Source: Actinomycetes bacterium (lineage in GTDB: Bacteria; Actinomycetota; Actinomycetes; Mycobacteriales; Micromonosporaceae). Taken from it: 13,624 bases of DNA. The stretch lies in contig JAJYSW010000073.1 of assembly GCA_021793335.1 (NCBI GenBank), forward strand, positions 1 through 13,624. The letters run 5' to 3'. Within the stretch, counting starts at the first letter, position 1, and every line of letters begins with the position of its first letter. Shown one piece after another: positions 1-7,241 of the stretch. The position numbers and the translations under genes are program-made. The notes below the pieces were generated by a model that saw only the letters and a list, made by a program, of their open reading frames with translations, did no database searches and was not told the DNA's origin.

Positions 1-1886
1 CGATCTGAGGCCGGGTACACCGTCGGCTCGCCCTCGTCGAGCGAGGTCAGCGAGACCTTGTCGAGAGTGATGTCCGAGTTCGGCAGTGTCGTCGATCCGT
101 CGATACCGGCACGGATCGACAGCGTGTGAGCGCCTTCGGTCAGATCGACCAGGGTTTCGGCGCTGCCGCGGTACTGCCACCGGCTCGTCTCGTTGCGCGC
201 GAGACCGGCGGTGTACTGGATCGTCCCGGCCGGGGCGTCGTCGATGAAGAGCGCGTGCCGCCCGGGGACGCCGGGTGCGGCGCCGATGACCTGGAGGCGG
301 TACGCGCCGCCGTGCGGGACCGCCACGGTCCACTCGGCCTTGGAACCGGCCCGGTCGAAGGAGCCGACGTCCCGGCCGCCGGAAGCCGGGAACTTCCAGC
401 CGCCGTCGGCCTGCGGGTCCTGTATGCGCACTCGCGCCTCGGTCAGCGCCATGTCCTCGGCCTCGATCGAGGCCGTCCACGCCTGCGATGCGGCCGCGGC
501 CTCGACCTCGCGCGACTGCTCGGGGGTGATGACGAGCTGGTATCCCGCGTACCGGTCGTAGGTCGGGACCGCGATCCGCAACGCCCCGTCCCGGAGTTCG
601 GCGCCGTCACGGGCGAGGATCAGGCGCGGCGTGCCGGCGAGGCCCTCGGCGCCGGTCAGCGTGATCTCGCGGACCTCGACGTCGACGCGGCCGCCGAAGA
701 CCGCCGGGTCCAGGCCGCTCAGGTCCAGCGCCACATCGCCGTCGGTCCCGCCCCAGACGACGTGGGCGCGGCACTGCTCGCCGTCGACGGCGGCGATGCC
801 CTGGAGCGTGTCCGCCGTGTCCGGCGCCGGGGGCCTCACTCGCACCGTCTCGGACCCGGCGAGGTCGCCGTACCACTTGAACATCCACCAGCCGGCGTTC
901 GCGCCGTTCGGGCGGGCGCTGTTGTCCGAGAGGTTCCCCGCGTAATTCCAGTACGCGGTCTGGGCGTCGACCTTGGTGTCCTCGAACAACGCGAACCATT
1001 GGACGAGCTGCCCGGGCACGCCCATGTCGCGCAGCATCCCGTACTCGGTGATGTTCACCGGGATCGGGTCGATGCCCAGCGACGCCTCCAGTTCGCGGTA
1101 CTCGGCGAAGTGCCGCCGGTAGTGCGCGAGGTTATCGATGCCCAGTTCGTGCCAGACGAAGACGTCCGGCAGTGAGCCGTTCGCCTTCGCGAAGGCCAGG
1201 AAGTCGGCGCTGCGTTCGGGCTGCCAGCGGGTGTCGCCGGGGCCGGCGATCCGCGCGCGGCCGAGGCCGTGGCGCTCCCAGACCTCCTGGATGCGCTCGT
1301 GCACGGCCTGCCAGTCGGCGAGGAACCGTTCGCGTCGACTCGCCCAGTCGGAGTACCAGTTGCCGCCGTCGGGCTCGTTGAACGGCAGGAAGACGTAGTC
1401 CTGGGGGCGGCTGGAATCGGTGGCGACGGCCTCGGCGACGAGCTCGACGACTTCGAGGTAGTCCCATACGCCGTTCGCCCTCTCGACGTAGGTGCCGTCG
1501 GGCTCGTAGGCGCGGGTGTCGCCGGGGCGCCGACCGCCGTGGTAGGGCCAGTCGGGGTAGTAATCCTGGACGTAGAGGTACATGTCCTGGCCGTGTCCGG
1601 CGAAGAACCCGTCCTCGACCTTGATCGCGTCCCCCGAGGGGTGCTGGGTGCCGTGGGGCGCCTTCTGCGAGACGTTCGTGATGCGGGCGCCGTTGATCAG
1701 GGCCTGCGTGGGCGCGCCCTTGTCGCCGAGGCCGTAGAGCGTACCGCTCGCGCCGCCTCGGAAGGCGCCGGTGCGGTCGGCGAAGTCCACCGCGAGCACC
1801 TCGGTGACGGCTGCGGAGGCGGGCGGGCCGGACAGTCCGGTGGTGGCGCTCGCCGCCGTGGCAGCCGCGGTCATCGGTCTCCTCAT
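1..1886 (-). CDS. Glycoside hydrolase, clan GH-A-like catalytic domain plus CBM35-like module (3' end outside window)
   Basis: The minus frame is open from the ATG at 1886 to base 1, giving 628 residues with no stop. Residues about 30-350 look like a (beta/alpha)8 retaining hydrolase. They contain PFNEPDGG with Glu171 as likely acid/base and NITEYG with Glu281 as likely nucleophile. A beta-rich stretch follows at about 355-455. Residues about 473-620 begin ASIEAEDM and end ITLDKVSL, the usual frame of a CBM35/CBM6 sugar-binding module. The N-terminus, MRRPMTAAATAASATTGL, is a poor but possible export signal ending near ASA. The start at 1886 has GAGGA seven bases upstream; an in-frame ATG at 1874 with AGGAG is an alternative. 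I recall similar actinobacterial proteins with vague 'cellulosome enzyme' or GH39-like names, so the exact GH family and substrate are open. It is divergent from the alpha-galactosidase operon and shares its operator region. Confidence 0.82.
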   Translation of the reverse strand, partial: MRRPMTAAATAASATTGLSGPPASAAVTEVLAVDFADRTGAFRGGASGTLYGLGDKGAPTQALINGARITNVSQKAPHGTQHPSGDAIKVEDGFFAGHGQDMYLYVQDYYPDWPYHGGRRPGDTRAYEPDGTYVERANGVWDYLEVVELVAEAVATDSSRPQDYVFLPFNEPDGGNWYSDWASRRERFLADWQAVHERIQEVWERHGLGRARIAGPGDTRWQPERSADFLAFAKANGSLPDVFVWHELGIDNLAHYRRHFAEYRELEASLGIDPIPVNITEYGMLRDMGVPGQLVQWFALFEDTKVDAQTAYWNYAGNLSDNSARPNGANAGWWMFKWYGDLAGSETVRVRPPAPDTADTLQGIAAVDGEQCRAHVVWGGTDGDVALDLSGLDPAVFGGRVDVEVREITLTGAEGLAGTPRLILARDGAELRDGALRIAVPTYDRYAGYQLVITPEQSREVEAAAASQAWTASIEAEDMALTEARVRIQDPQADGGWKFPASGGRDVGSFDRAGSKAEWTVAVPHGGAYRLQVIGAAPGVPGRHALFIDDAPAGTIQYTAGLARNETSRWQYRGSAETLVDLTEGAHTLSIRAGIDGSTTLPNSDITLDKVSLTSLDEGEPTVYPASD

Positions 1887-1939
1887 CGATCGGTCCTCTC
1901 TGCATCGGGGCGCGGGGGTTCGATCGGGATCGCAGGTTG

Positions 1940-1968
1940 ACGCTACCGAATTGTGATAACGATTTCAA
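1940..1968 (-). promoter_or_regulatory. Predicted promoter of the GH-A-like hydrolase gene
   Basis: On the minus strand TTGAAA (1968-1963) and TAGCGT (1945-1940) are separated by 17 bases, a reasonable -35/-10 pair about 50 bases before the ATG at 1886. The -35 box overlaps the first operator-like site, which suits repression. This is by eye; the -10 box is only a moderate match. Confidence 0.4.
1954..1967. promoter_or_regulatory. LacI-type operator-like box 1
   Basis: TGATAACGATTTCA has the central CG and one good half-site (ATTTCA) of a LacI-family operator, and differs at two positions from the perfect palindrome of box 2. Read on the other strand, box 3 matches it at 13 of 14 positions, so boxes 1 and 3 are inverted copies flanking box 2. 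It overlaps the -35 element predicted for the minus-strand hydrolase gene. Confidence 0.6.
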
Positions 1969-1976
1969 GACATGAC

Positions 1977-2005
1977 TTGAAATCGATTTCAGGTCTGGCT
2001 ATGGT
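1977..2005 (+). promoter_or_regulatory. Predicted promoter of the alpha-galactosidase/ABC operon
   Basis: TTGAAA (1977-1982) and TATGGT (2000-2005) are separated by exactly 17 bases, a good -35/-10 pair about 70 bases before the GTG start at 2074. The -35 box lies in the perfect operator palindrome (1978-1991), and box 3 (2011-2024) lies at the expected transcription start, so a bound repressor would block this promoter. Confidence 0.5.
1978..1991. promoter_or_regulatory. LacI-type operator, box 2 (perfect palindrome)
   Basis: TGAAATCGATTTCA is a perfect 14-bp palindrome with a central CG, the classic form of a LacI/GalR-family operator. It overlaps the predicted -35 element of the alpha-galactosidase operon. 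The likely binder is the LacI protein encoded by the last gene of that operon (7238-8284), inferred from linkage only. Confidence 0.72.
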
Positions 2006-2010
2006 TCCCA

Positions 2011-2024
2011 TGAAATCGTTACCA
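2011..2024. promoter_or_regulatory. LacI-type operator-like box 3
   Basis: TGAAATCGTTACCA keeps the left half and central CG of box 2 and has a degenerate right half. Its reverse complement matches box 1 at 13 of 14 positions. Box centres are 24 bp (1 to 2) and 33 bp (2 to 3) apart. It covers the predicted start of transcription of the operon. Confidence 0.6.
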
Positions 2025-2073
2025 GGCGATCCAGGGCCTGTAGCAGCGTAAACAGTCGTAGATGAGAGGTGCC

Positions 2074-4106
2074 GTGGCCGATCAGTTGACTTGGGGCAGT
2101 GCCAGACTCGGATTCCGATTCGAGTGGAGCGCCGACGCGCCCGTATGCGTCGCCGCGATCGCGCACGACGGACGCGACCTCCCGGTCCACCGGACGCCGC
2201 TGGTGGAGATCCTGACCGCCGACCAGGGCCACCTGCCCGCGTCCGATCGCCTCGCGCACACCGAGGCGGGCACACGCCTGCGGTACGTCGCACACGAGGA
2301 GACCAGGAACGAGGAGGGACGCCGCCTCACCATCCGGCAGGCCGCCGACGGACTCGAAGCCGACCTCACCATCGAACTGCTCGACCGCGCCGACGCGGCG
2401 ATCCGCGCCAGCGTCGAAGTCCGGGCGACCGGGACGCGGCCGCTCGTGCTGCGCTCCGTCGCCTCCTGGTCGATGGGCTTCACCCCACAGAACGGACCGG
2501 CCGACAAACTCGCCGGATGGGAACGGATCTGGGGCACCAGCGACTGGCTCGGCGAGAGCCGATGGACACGATCCCCGCTCCGCGGCCCCGACTTCCCCCG
2601 GCTCGCCGAGCACCTCACCGGCCAGAACCCGCGCGGCGCCTGGGCCCGCACCTCCGAGGGCACCTGGTCGACCGGACGCCACCTGCCCACCGGCGCCCTC
2701 GCCTCCGAGAACATCGGCATCGCCCTCGCCTGGCAGATCGAGCACAACGGCCCCTGGCGCTGGGAGATCGGCGAGGACACCGGCGGCGGACCGTGGCCGT
2801 CGGCTCCGATTTCGAAGACGCCCTCGCCGCCCTCACCGACTTCCGCCGGGCCGCCCGCCGCCCCCGCCCCGACAACACGGCCATGCCCGTGGTCTTCAAC
2901 GACTACATGAACACCCTCGACGGCGACCCGACCACCGAGAAGCTCCTCCCGCTCATCGCCGCCGCCGCCGAAGCCGGCGCGGAGGTCTTCTGCATCGATG
3001 CCGGCTGGTACGACGACAGCGGAGCCTGGTGGGACACCGTCGGCGAGTGGACCCCGTCCACCACCCGCTTCCCCGGCGGACTGAGCGAAGTCGTCGAAGC
3101 GATCCGCGACGCCGGCATGTCGCCCGGCCTCTGGCTCGAACCGGAGGTCGTCGGCGTGCGCAGCCCCGTCGCCGACACCCTCCCCGACGAGGCGTTCCTA
3201 CTCCGGCACGGCCAACGGATCGTCGAACACCACCGCTACCACCTCGACCTGCGCCACCCCGCGGCCCTCGCCCACCTCGACCGCGTCGTCGACCGGCTCA
3301 TCGCCGACTTCGGCGTGGGCTTCTTCAAATTCGACTACAACATCGACCCGGGCCCCGGCACCGACCACGACGCCGACAGCGTCGGCGACGGCCTCCTGCG
3401 ACACAACCGCGCCCACCTGGCCTGGCTCGACCGGCTCCTGGACCGCCACCCGGGCCTGGTGATCGAGAACTGCTCGTCCGGCGCGATGCGCATGGACTTC
3501 GCGATGCTCTCCCGCCTCGCGATGCAATCCACCTCCGACCAGCAGGACTTCACCAAGTACCCGCCGATCGCCGCCGCGGCCCCCGTCTCGCTCCTGCCCG
3601 AACAGGCCGCCAGCTGGGCCTACCCCCAGCCCGGCATGAGCGAGGAGGAGACCGCGTTCTGCCTCGTCACCGGCCTGCTCGGCCGCTTCTACGTCTCCGG
3701 ACACCTGAACCGGATGGACGAACGGCACCGCGGCATGGTCGCAGAGGCGGTCGCGACCGCGAAGACGCTGCGCACCGCCATCGCGAACGGCCACCCGTAC
3801 TGGCCGGCCGGTCTCCCCGGCTGGACCGACCCGTGGATCGCGCTCGCCCTGCGCGGCCCGACCCGAGACGGCATCGACGAGGACCTCGTGTCGATCTGGC
3901 GTCGAGGCGGCCCCAGCGGCACCGAACTGCGCTTCCCACACCTGGCCGGCCGCGACGTCACCGTCACACCGGTGTTCCCCCTCGACCTCCCCGAATGGGA
4001 GTTCCTCTGGGACGCCGCGAGCGGCACCCTCGCCGTGCGAGCGAACGACGCCGACATCGCCGCGCGAACCCTGCGCCTCACCACCGAATCCCTCGAGAAG
4101 GAATAG
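2074..4106 (+). CDS. Alpha-galactosidase, GH36 (melibiase); reading frame broken near 2790
   Basis: This enzyme removes terminal alpha-galactose from oligosaccharides such as raffinose, melibiose or galactomannan fragments, probably in the cytoplasm since no signal peptide is seen. The N-terminal beta-sandwich (LTWGSARLGFRFEW to WRWEIGEDTGGG) is read in one frame from 2074. The catalytic barrel, from TVAVGSDFEDALAAL onward, lies in the -1 frame from 2790 to the stop at 4106. Restoring one base gives about 677 residues, normal for GH36. Catalytic signs are FKFDYN with the nucleophile Asp codon at 3333, ENCSSGAMRMD, and QSTSDQQD with the acid/base Asp codon at 3537. As written the upstream frame stops at 2910, so the product would lack the active site. 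No slippery heptamer is visible at the junction; a base lost in the GGCGGCGGA stretch, real or a sequencing error, is the simplest reading. GTG 2074 has AGAGG four bases upstream; ATG 2062 is an alternative start. First gene of the operon. Confidence 0.85.
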
Positions 4107-4116
4107 GAGCCATGCA

Positions 4117-5430
4117 ATGAAGAACACGTTCCGCACCGCGCTGGCGCTCGCCGCCGCGGGCGTGCTGGCGCTCACCGGGTGCTCCGACCCGGGCACCGAC
4201 GCCGACACCGGCGGACCGGTCGACTGGCCCGCCCAGGACACCGATCTCACCGGCACCGTGCTCACCATCTGGGCCGCCCAGAACTCCAATACCGTCCCTG
4301 AGGGCGTCGTCGCGGGCTTCGAGGAGCTCACCGGCGCCGAGGTCGAGATCGTCACCATCCCCGACCCTTACGAACAGGGCATCCAGACCAAAGTCGCCAC
4401 CGGCGACAAGCCCGACCTCGCGTTCTGGCAGCCCACGGCCTCGCAGCTGACGGCGCTCAACGCCTCCCAGAACCTCCAGCCGCTCGACGACGCGCCGTGG
4501 CTCGACGCCTATAAGCCCGAACTGCGCGACATCACCGGCATCCTCGACGACACCCGCTACGCCGCGCTCATCACGACGCCCGCCGTCCAGGGCGTCTACT
4601 ACAACAAGGAGGTCTTCGCGGCGAACGGCGTCACCGACATCCCGGCCGACTGGGACTCCTTCGTCCAACTCGCCCGTGACCTCAAGGAGGACGGCGTCAC
4701 CCCGTTCCACGAGATGGCCGCCGACCGATGGGGCACCCAGTGGTGGGTCCAGGTCCAGCTCGCCGACGCCACCGCCGACGGGCTCTGGGACCGCGTGAAC
4801 GCGAACGAGGAGCAGTTCACCGACCCCACCGTCCAAGACGCCATCGAGACCTACCAGGGGCTCATCGAGGAAGGACTGTTCAACGAGGACATCAAGACCG
4901 CGACCTTCGAAGACCAGGGCGCGGCGCTCCTCGACGGCGACGCCGCGATGGTGATGCAGGTGAACTCCTTCTTCGGGCAGCTCCAGTCGCTCGCCGACAC
5001 CGAAACGCTCGACCGGAAGATCGGTTTCTTCCCGATCGCACCTTCGGGCAACGTCGGCACCTTCGTGCCCGACCAGGCCAACGCGCTGGTCGCGTTCAAG
5101 ACCGGCGACGCCGAACGCGAGTCCGCCGCCCGACAGCTCCTGTCGTACTGGCTGGGCGAGGGCTACGAGGACTTCGTGAACGACCAGTCGACGGTGTCCC
5201 TCCAAAGCGACGTCGAGACGCCCGCGGACGTGCCCGAGGCGCTGCTCTCGGTCAGCGACTCGCTCGCCGACTCGGTCGGCTCCATGCAGGCGCTGGCGAT
5301 CGCCAACCCGGACCTCTACATCTACCTGGCCGACATGATCCAAGGCACGAAGACCCCGGCCGAGGTGGCCGAGGCGACCCAGAGCCAGTTCGCCGAACTG
5401 GCGAAGGCCCAAGGCGCCGAAGGATTCTAA
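4117..5430 (+). CDS. ABC transporter sugar-binding lipoprotein (family 1 extracellular solute-binding protein)
   Basis: This 437-residue protein captures a sugar outside the membrane and hands it to the permeases encoded downstream. Residues 1-22 form a lipoprotein signal: KNTFR, a hydrophobic stretch, then the lipobox LTGC with Cys22 as the lipidated residue. The mature part opens with a beta strand (GTVLTIWAAQNSN) and carries family features such as PDLAFWQP and GVYYNKEVFAANGV. Length and layout fit the MalE/family 1 binding proteins of actinobacteria. AGGAG at 4105-4109 lies seven bases before the ATG. The gap from the alpha-galactosidase stop is only 10 bases, so the two are co-transcribed. 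The ligand is inferred from that neighbour to be an alpha-galactoside or galactose-containing oligosaccharide; the sequence alone does not prove it. Confidence 0.93.
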   Translation: MKNTFRTALALAAAGVLALTGCSDPGTDADTGGPVDWPAQDTDLTGTVLTIWAAQNSNTVPEGVVAGFEELTGAEVEIVTIPDPYEQGIQTKVATGDKPDLAFWQPTASQLTALNASQNLQPLDDAPWLDAYKPELRDITGILDDTRYAALITTPAVQGVYYNKEVFAANGVTDIPADWDSFVQLARDLKEDGVTPFHEMAADRWGTQWWVQVQLADATADGLWDRVNANEEQFTDPTVQDAIETYQGLIEEGLFNEDIKTATFEDQGAALLDGDAAMVMQVNSFFGQLQSLADTETLDRKIGFFPIAPSGNVGTFVPDQANALVAFKTGDAERESAARQLLSYWLGEGYEDFVNDQSTVSLQSDVETPADVPEALLSVSDSLADSVGSMQALAIANPDLYIYLADMIQGTKTPAEVAEATQSQFAELAKAQGAEGF

Positions 5431-5440
5431 CGAGAACCAC

Positions 5441-5467
5441 GGGGGCGCCGACTCGCTCGGCGCCCCC
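5441..5467 (+). promoter_or_regulatory. Intercistronic hairpin between binding-protein and permease genes
   Basis: GGGGGCGCCGA (5441-5451) pairs perfectly with TCGGCGCCCCC (5457-5467) around a five-base loop, CTCGC. It lies in the 63-base gap after the binding-protein stop. Stable hairpins at this place in sugar ABC operons are known to protect the upstream message or partly stop transcription, giving more binding protein than permease. No T-run follows, so a full terminator is less likely. Confidence 0.7.
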
Positions 5468-5493
5468 GACTCCCGAAAGGCATCGCCCGCATC

Positions 5494-6399
5494 GTGTCCA
5501 CGAACACCACGCTCGCCAAGGGGGCCGCGCGCCGCCGCCGACACGACCATCCGCTGTGGTTCCTGATCCCGGCGCTCGCGGTCCTGGTCGTGTTCTTCTT
5601 CGTCCCCACGCTGTTCAACTTCGTCTACGCCTTCACCGACTGGTCGAGTTTCAAGAGCGCCATCGGCTTCGCCGGGATCGACAACTTCGTCTCGCTGTTC
5701 TCCAACGGCACGCTCCTCAACGCGCTCAAAGTGACCCTCGTGTACGCCGTGCTCGTGGCGGTCTTCCAGAACGTCTTCGGGTTGGCGCTGGCGCTGCTGC
5801 TCGAACGCGACACGCGCGTCAACCGCGCGGTCAGAGTCGCGTTCTTCATCCCGGTCGTCATGTCCGCGCTCGCGGTCGGCTACATATTCCAGGCCCTGCT
5901 CAAACCCGACGGTGCGCTCAACGGCATCCTCGGTGCGCTCTTCGGCACGGAGATGGCGATCCCCTGGCTCGGGAGCACCACGTGGACGATCGTGGTCGTC
6001 GCCGTCATCCACGCCTGGAAGTGGATGGGCCTGTCGATGCTCATCTACCTCGCAGGGCTGAAGACCATCGGCGAGGACGTCCTCGAAGCGGCGCGCCTCG
6101 ACGGCGCCGACCGGTGGACCATGTTCCGCGCCATCAGGTTCCCACTGCTCGCGCCCGCCGTGACGTTCAACGTCGCGACCGCCCTGCTCGGTTCGATGAA
6201 CGGATTCGACATCGTCCAGGCCACCACCGAGGGCGGCCCCGGTGGCACGACCGAACTGCTGAACATCTTCATCTTCCGGACTTTCGGGCAGGGCCTGTTC
6301 GCCCAGGCCACGACCATGAGCCTCGTGCTGTTCCTGACGGTGACGATCCTCGCCTTCCCCGTGATCCGGTTCCTGCGCAAGCGAGAGGACGTGCTGTGA
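5494..6399 (+). CDS. ABC sugar transporter permease, MalF type
   Basis: This 301-residue inner-membrane protein forms one half of the import channel. After a short basic N-terminus (AARRRRHDHP) there is a first membrane helix at about 21-45 and several more to about residue 291. The EAA loop that docks on the ATPase is seen at about 198-221, EAARLDGADRWTMFRAIRFP with the conserved EAA and DGA. The GTG start gives MSTNTTLAKG; the only Shine-Dalgarno-like sequence (GAAAGG, 5475-5480) is 13 bases upstream, so initiation may be weak, which fits lower permease than binding-protein yield. The stop overlaps the next gene by four bases (GTGA). No ATPase gene is present in the window; a shared MsiK-type ATPase elsewhere is the usual arrangement in actinomycetes. 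Confidence 0.93.
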   Translation: MSTNTTLAKGAARRRRHDHPLWFLIPALAVLVVFFFVPTLFNFVYAFTDWSSFKSAIGFAGIDNFVSLFSNGTLLNALKVTLVYAVLVAVFQNVFGLALALLLERDTRVNRAVRVAFFIPVVMSALAVGYIFQALLKPDGALNGILGALFGTEMAIPWLGSTTWTIVVVAVIHAWKWMGLSMLIYLAGLKTIGEDVLEAARLDGADRWTMFRAIRFPLLAPAVTFNVATALLGSMNGFDIVQATTEGGPGGTTELLNIFIFRTFGQGLFAQATTMSLVLFLTVTILAFPVIRFLRKREDVL

Positions 6400-7241
6400 C
6401 CACCACCGCGACCGGGCGCGCGCCGCGCCGCCGCATCCGCCTTCAGCCGATCGCCGCGATCCTCATCGCCGCACTGGCCCTCGGCGTGCCCTTCTGGCTG
6501 GTCATCGCGACCGCCTCCAAGACGCAGGCCGAAGCCCTCGCCCCGAATCTCGCCGCGCCGAGCGAATGGCGGCTCCTCGACAACCTCGCGACCGTGTTCG
6601 CCGACGGCCGCATGCTCTCGGCGTTCTTCGGCAGCATGCTCGTGATGGTCCCGGCCGTCGTCGGCGTGCTCGTCCTCGGCTCCATGGCGGCATGGATTCT
6701 CGGACGCCGCGGCGGCCGGCTGCTCGCCGTCGTCTACGCCCTCGCCATCAGCGGCATCGTCCTGCCGCCCGCCGTGGTCACCATCGTGCTGCTGCTACGC
6801 CAGCTCGGCCTCGCCGGGACCGCGCTCGGGATGATCGGCGTCTACATGGGCATGTACCTGTCCACGGTGATCTTCTTCGTGACCGGCTTCGTCCGGACCA
6901 TCCCCTCCGAACTCGAAGAGGCCGCCCGCGTCGACGGTGCCGGGCCGGCGCGGGTGTTCGCAAGGATCATCCTGCCGCTGCTGCGGCCGGTGCTCGCCAC
7001 GGCGACCATCCTGATCTGTCTGTACATCTGGAACGACGTGTTCTACGCGCTGTTCGTCATCGGCGGCAGGATCGACACGCTCCCGCTGAACCTGTACCAG
7101 GTCGCCAGCGCCGGGCTCTATCTGCAGAACTGGCATCTGATCTTCGCCTATATCATCCTCATGAGCCTGCCGCTGCTGGTCACGTTCATAGTGGCCCAGC
7201 GCAGGATCATCTCCGGCATCACCAGCGGAGCGGTCAAGTGA
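6396..7241 (+). CDS. ABC sugar transporter permease, MalG type
   Basis: This 281-residue protein is the second half of the channel. A basic N-terminal stretch (GRAPRRRIR) precedes the first membrane helix (about 19-40). About six membrane segments can be seen in total, with the EAA loop at 174-198 (EEAARVDGAGPARVF, then PLLRP). The start is chosen as the GTG at 6396 because it overlaps the previous stop as GTGA, has GAGAGGA seven bases upstream (6382-6388), and gives the normal length of this family. Its own stop again overlaps the next gene as GTGA (7238-7241), so translation of the two permeases and the regulator is probably coupled. Confidence 0.93.
   Translation: MTTTATGRAPRRRIRLQPIAAILIAALALGVPFWLVIATASKTQAEALAPNLAAPSEWRLLDNLATVFADGRMLSAFFGSMLVMVPAVVGVLVLGSMAAWILGRRGGRLLAVVYALAISGIVLPPAVVTIVLLLRQLGLAGTALGMIGVYMGMYLSTVIFFVTGFVRTIPSELEEAARVDGAGPARVFARIILPLLRPVLATATILICLYIWNDVFYALFVIGGRIDTLPLNLYQVASAGLYLQNWHLIFAYIILMSLPLLVTFIVAQRRIISGITSGAVK

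Noticed and set aside
126..1175. Long plus-strand open frame of 349 codons opposite the first hydrolase gene
   Set aside because: Its protein is Val/Arg/Asp/Gly-rich with no recognisable domain, and it mirrors a clear hydrolase on the other strand. It is a GC-rich antisense shadow.
2091..2789. Upstream part of the plus frame that encodes the alpha-galactosidase barrel, as a gene start at 2091
   Set aside because: Before about 2790 this frame gives Arg/Pro-rich nonsense while another frame encodes the conserved GH36 N-terminal domain. Only the part after 2790 is genuine.
4112..4120. Two-codon minimal frame ATG CAA TGA overlapping the binding-protein start
   Set aside because: It could be a start-stop regulator, but the AGGAG spacing favours the ATG at 4117, and a chance ATG just before it is more likely.
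4078..6012. 644-codon minus-strand open frame opposite the binding-protein and permease genes
   Set aside because: It is an extremely charged, low-complexity translation (many EERDD, RHVRG-type runs) complementary to well-supported genes, so it is an antisense artefact.
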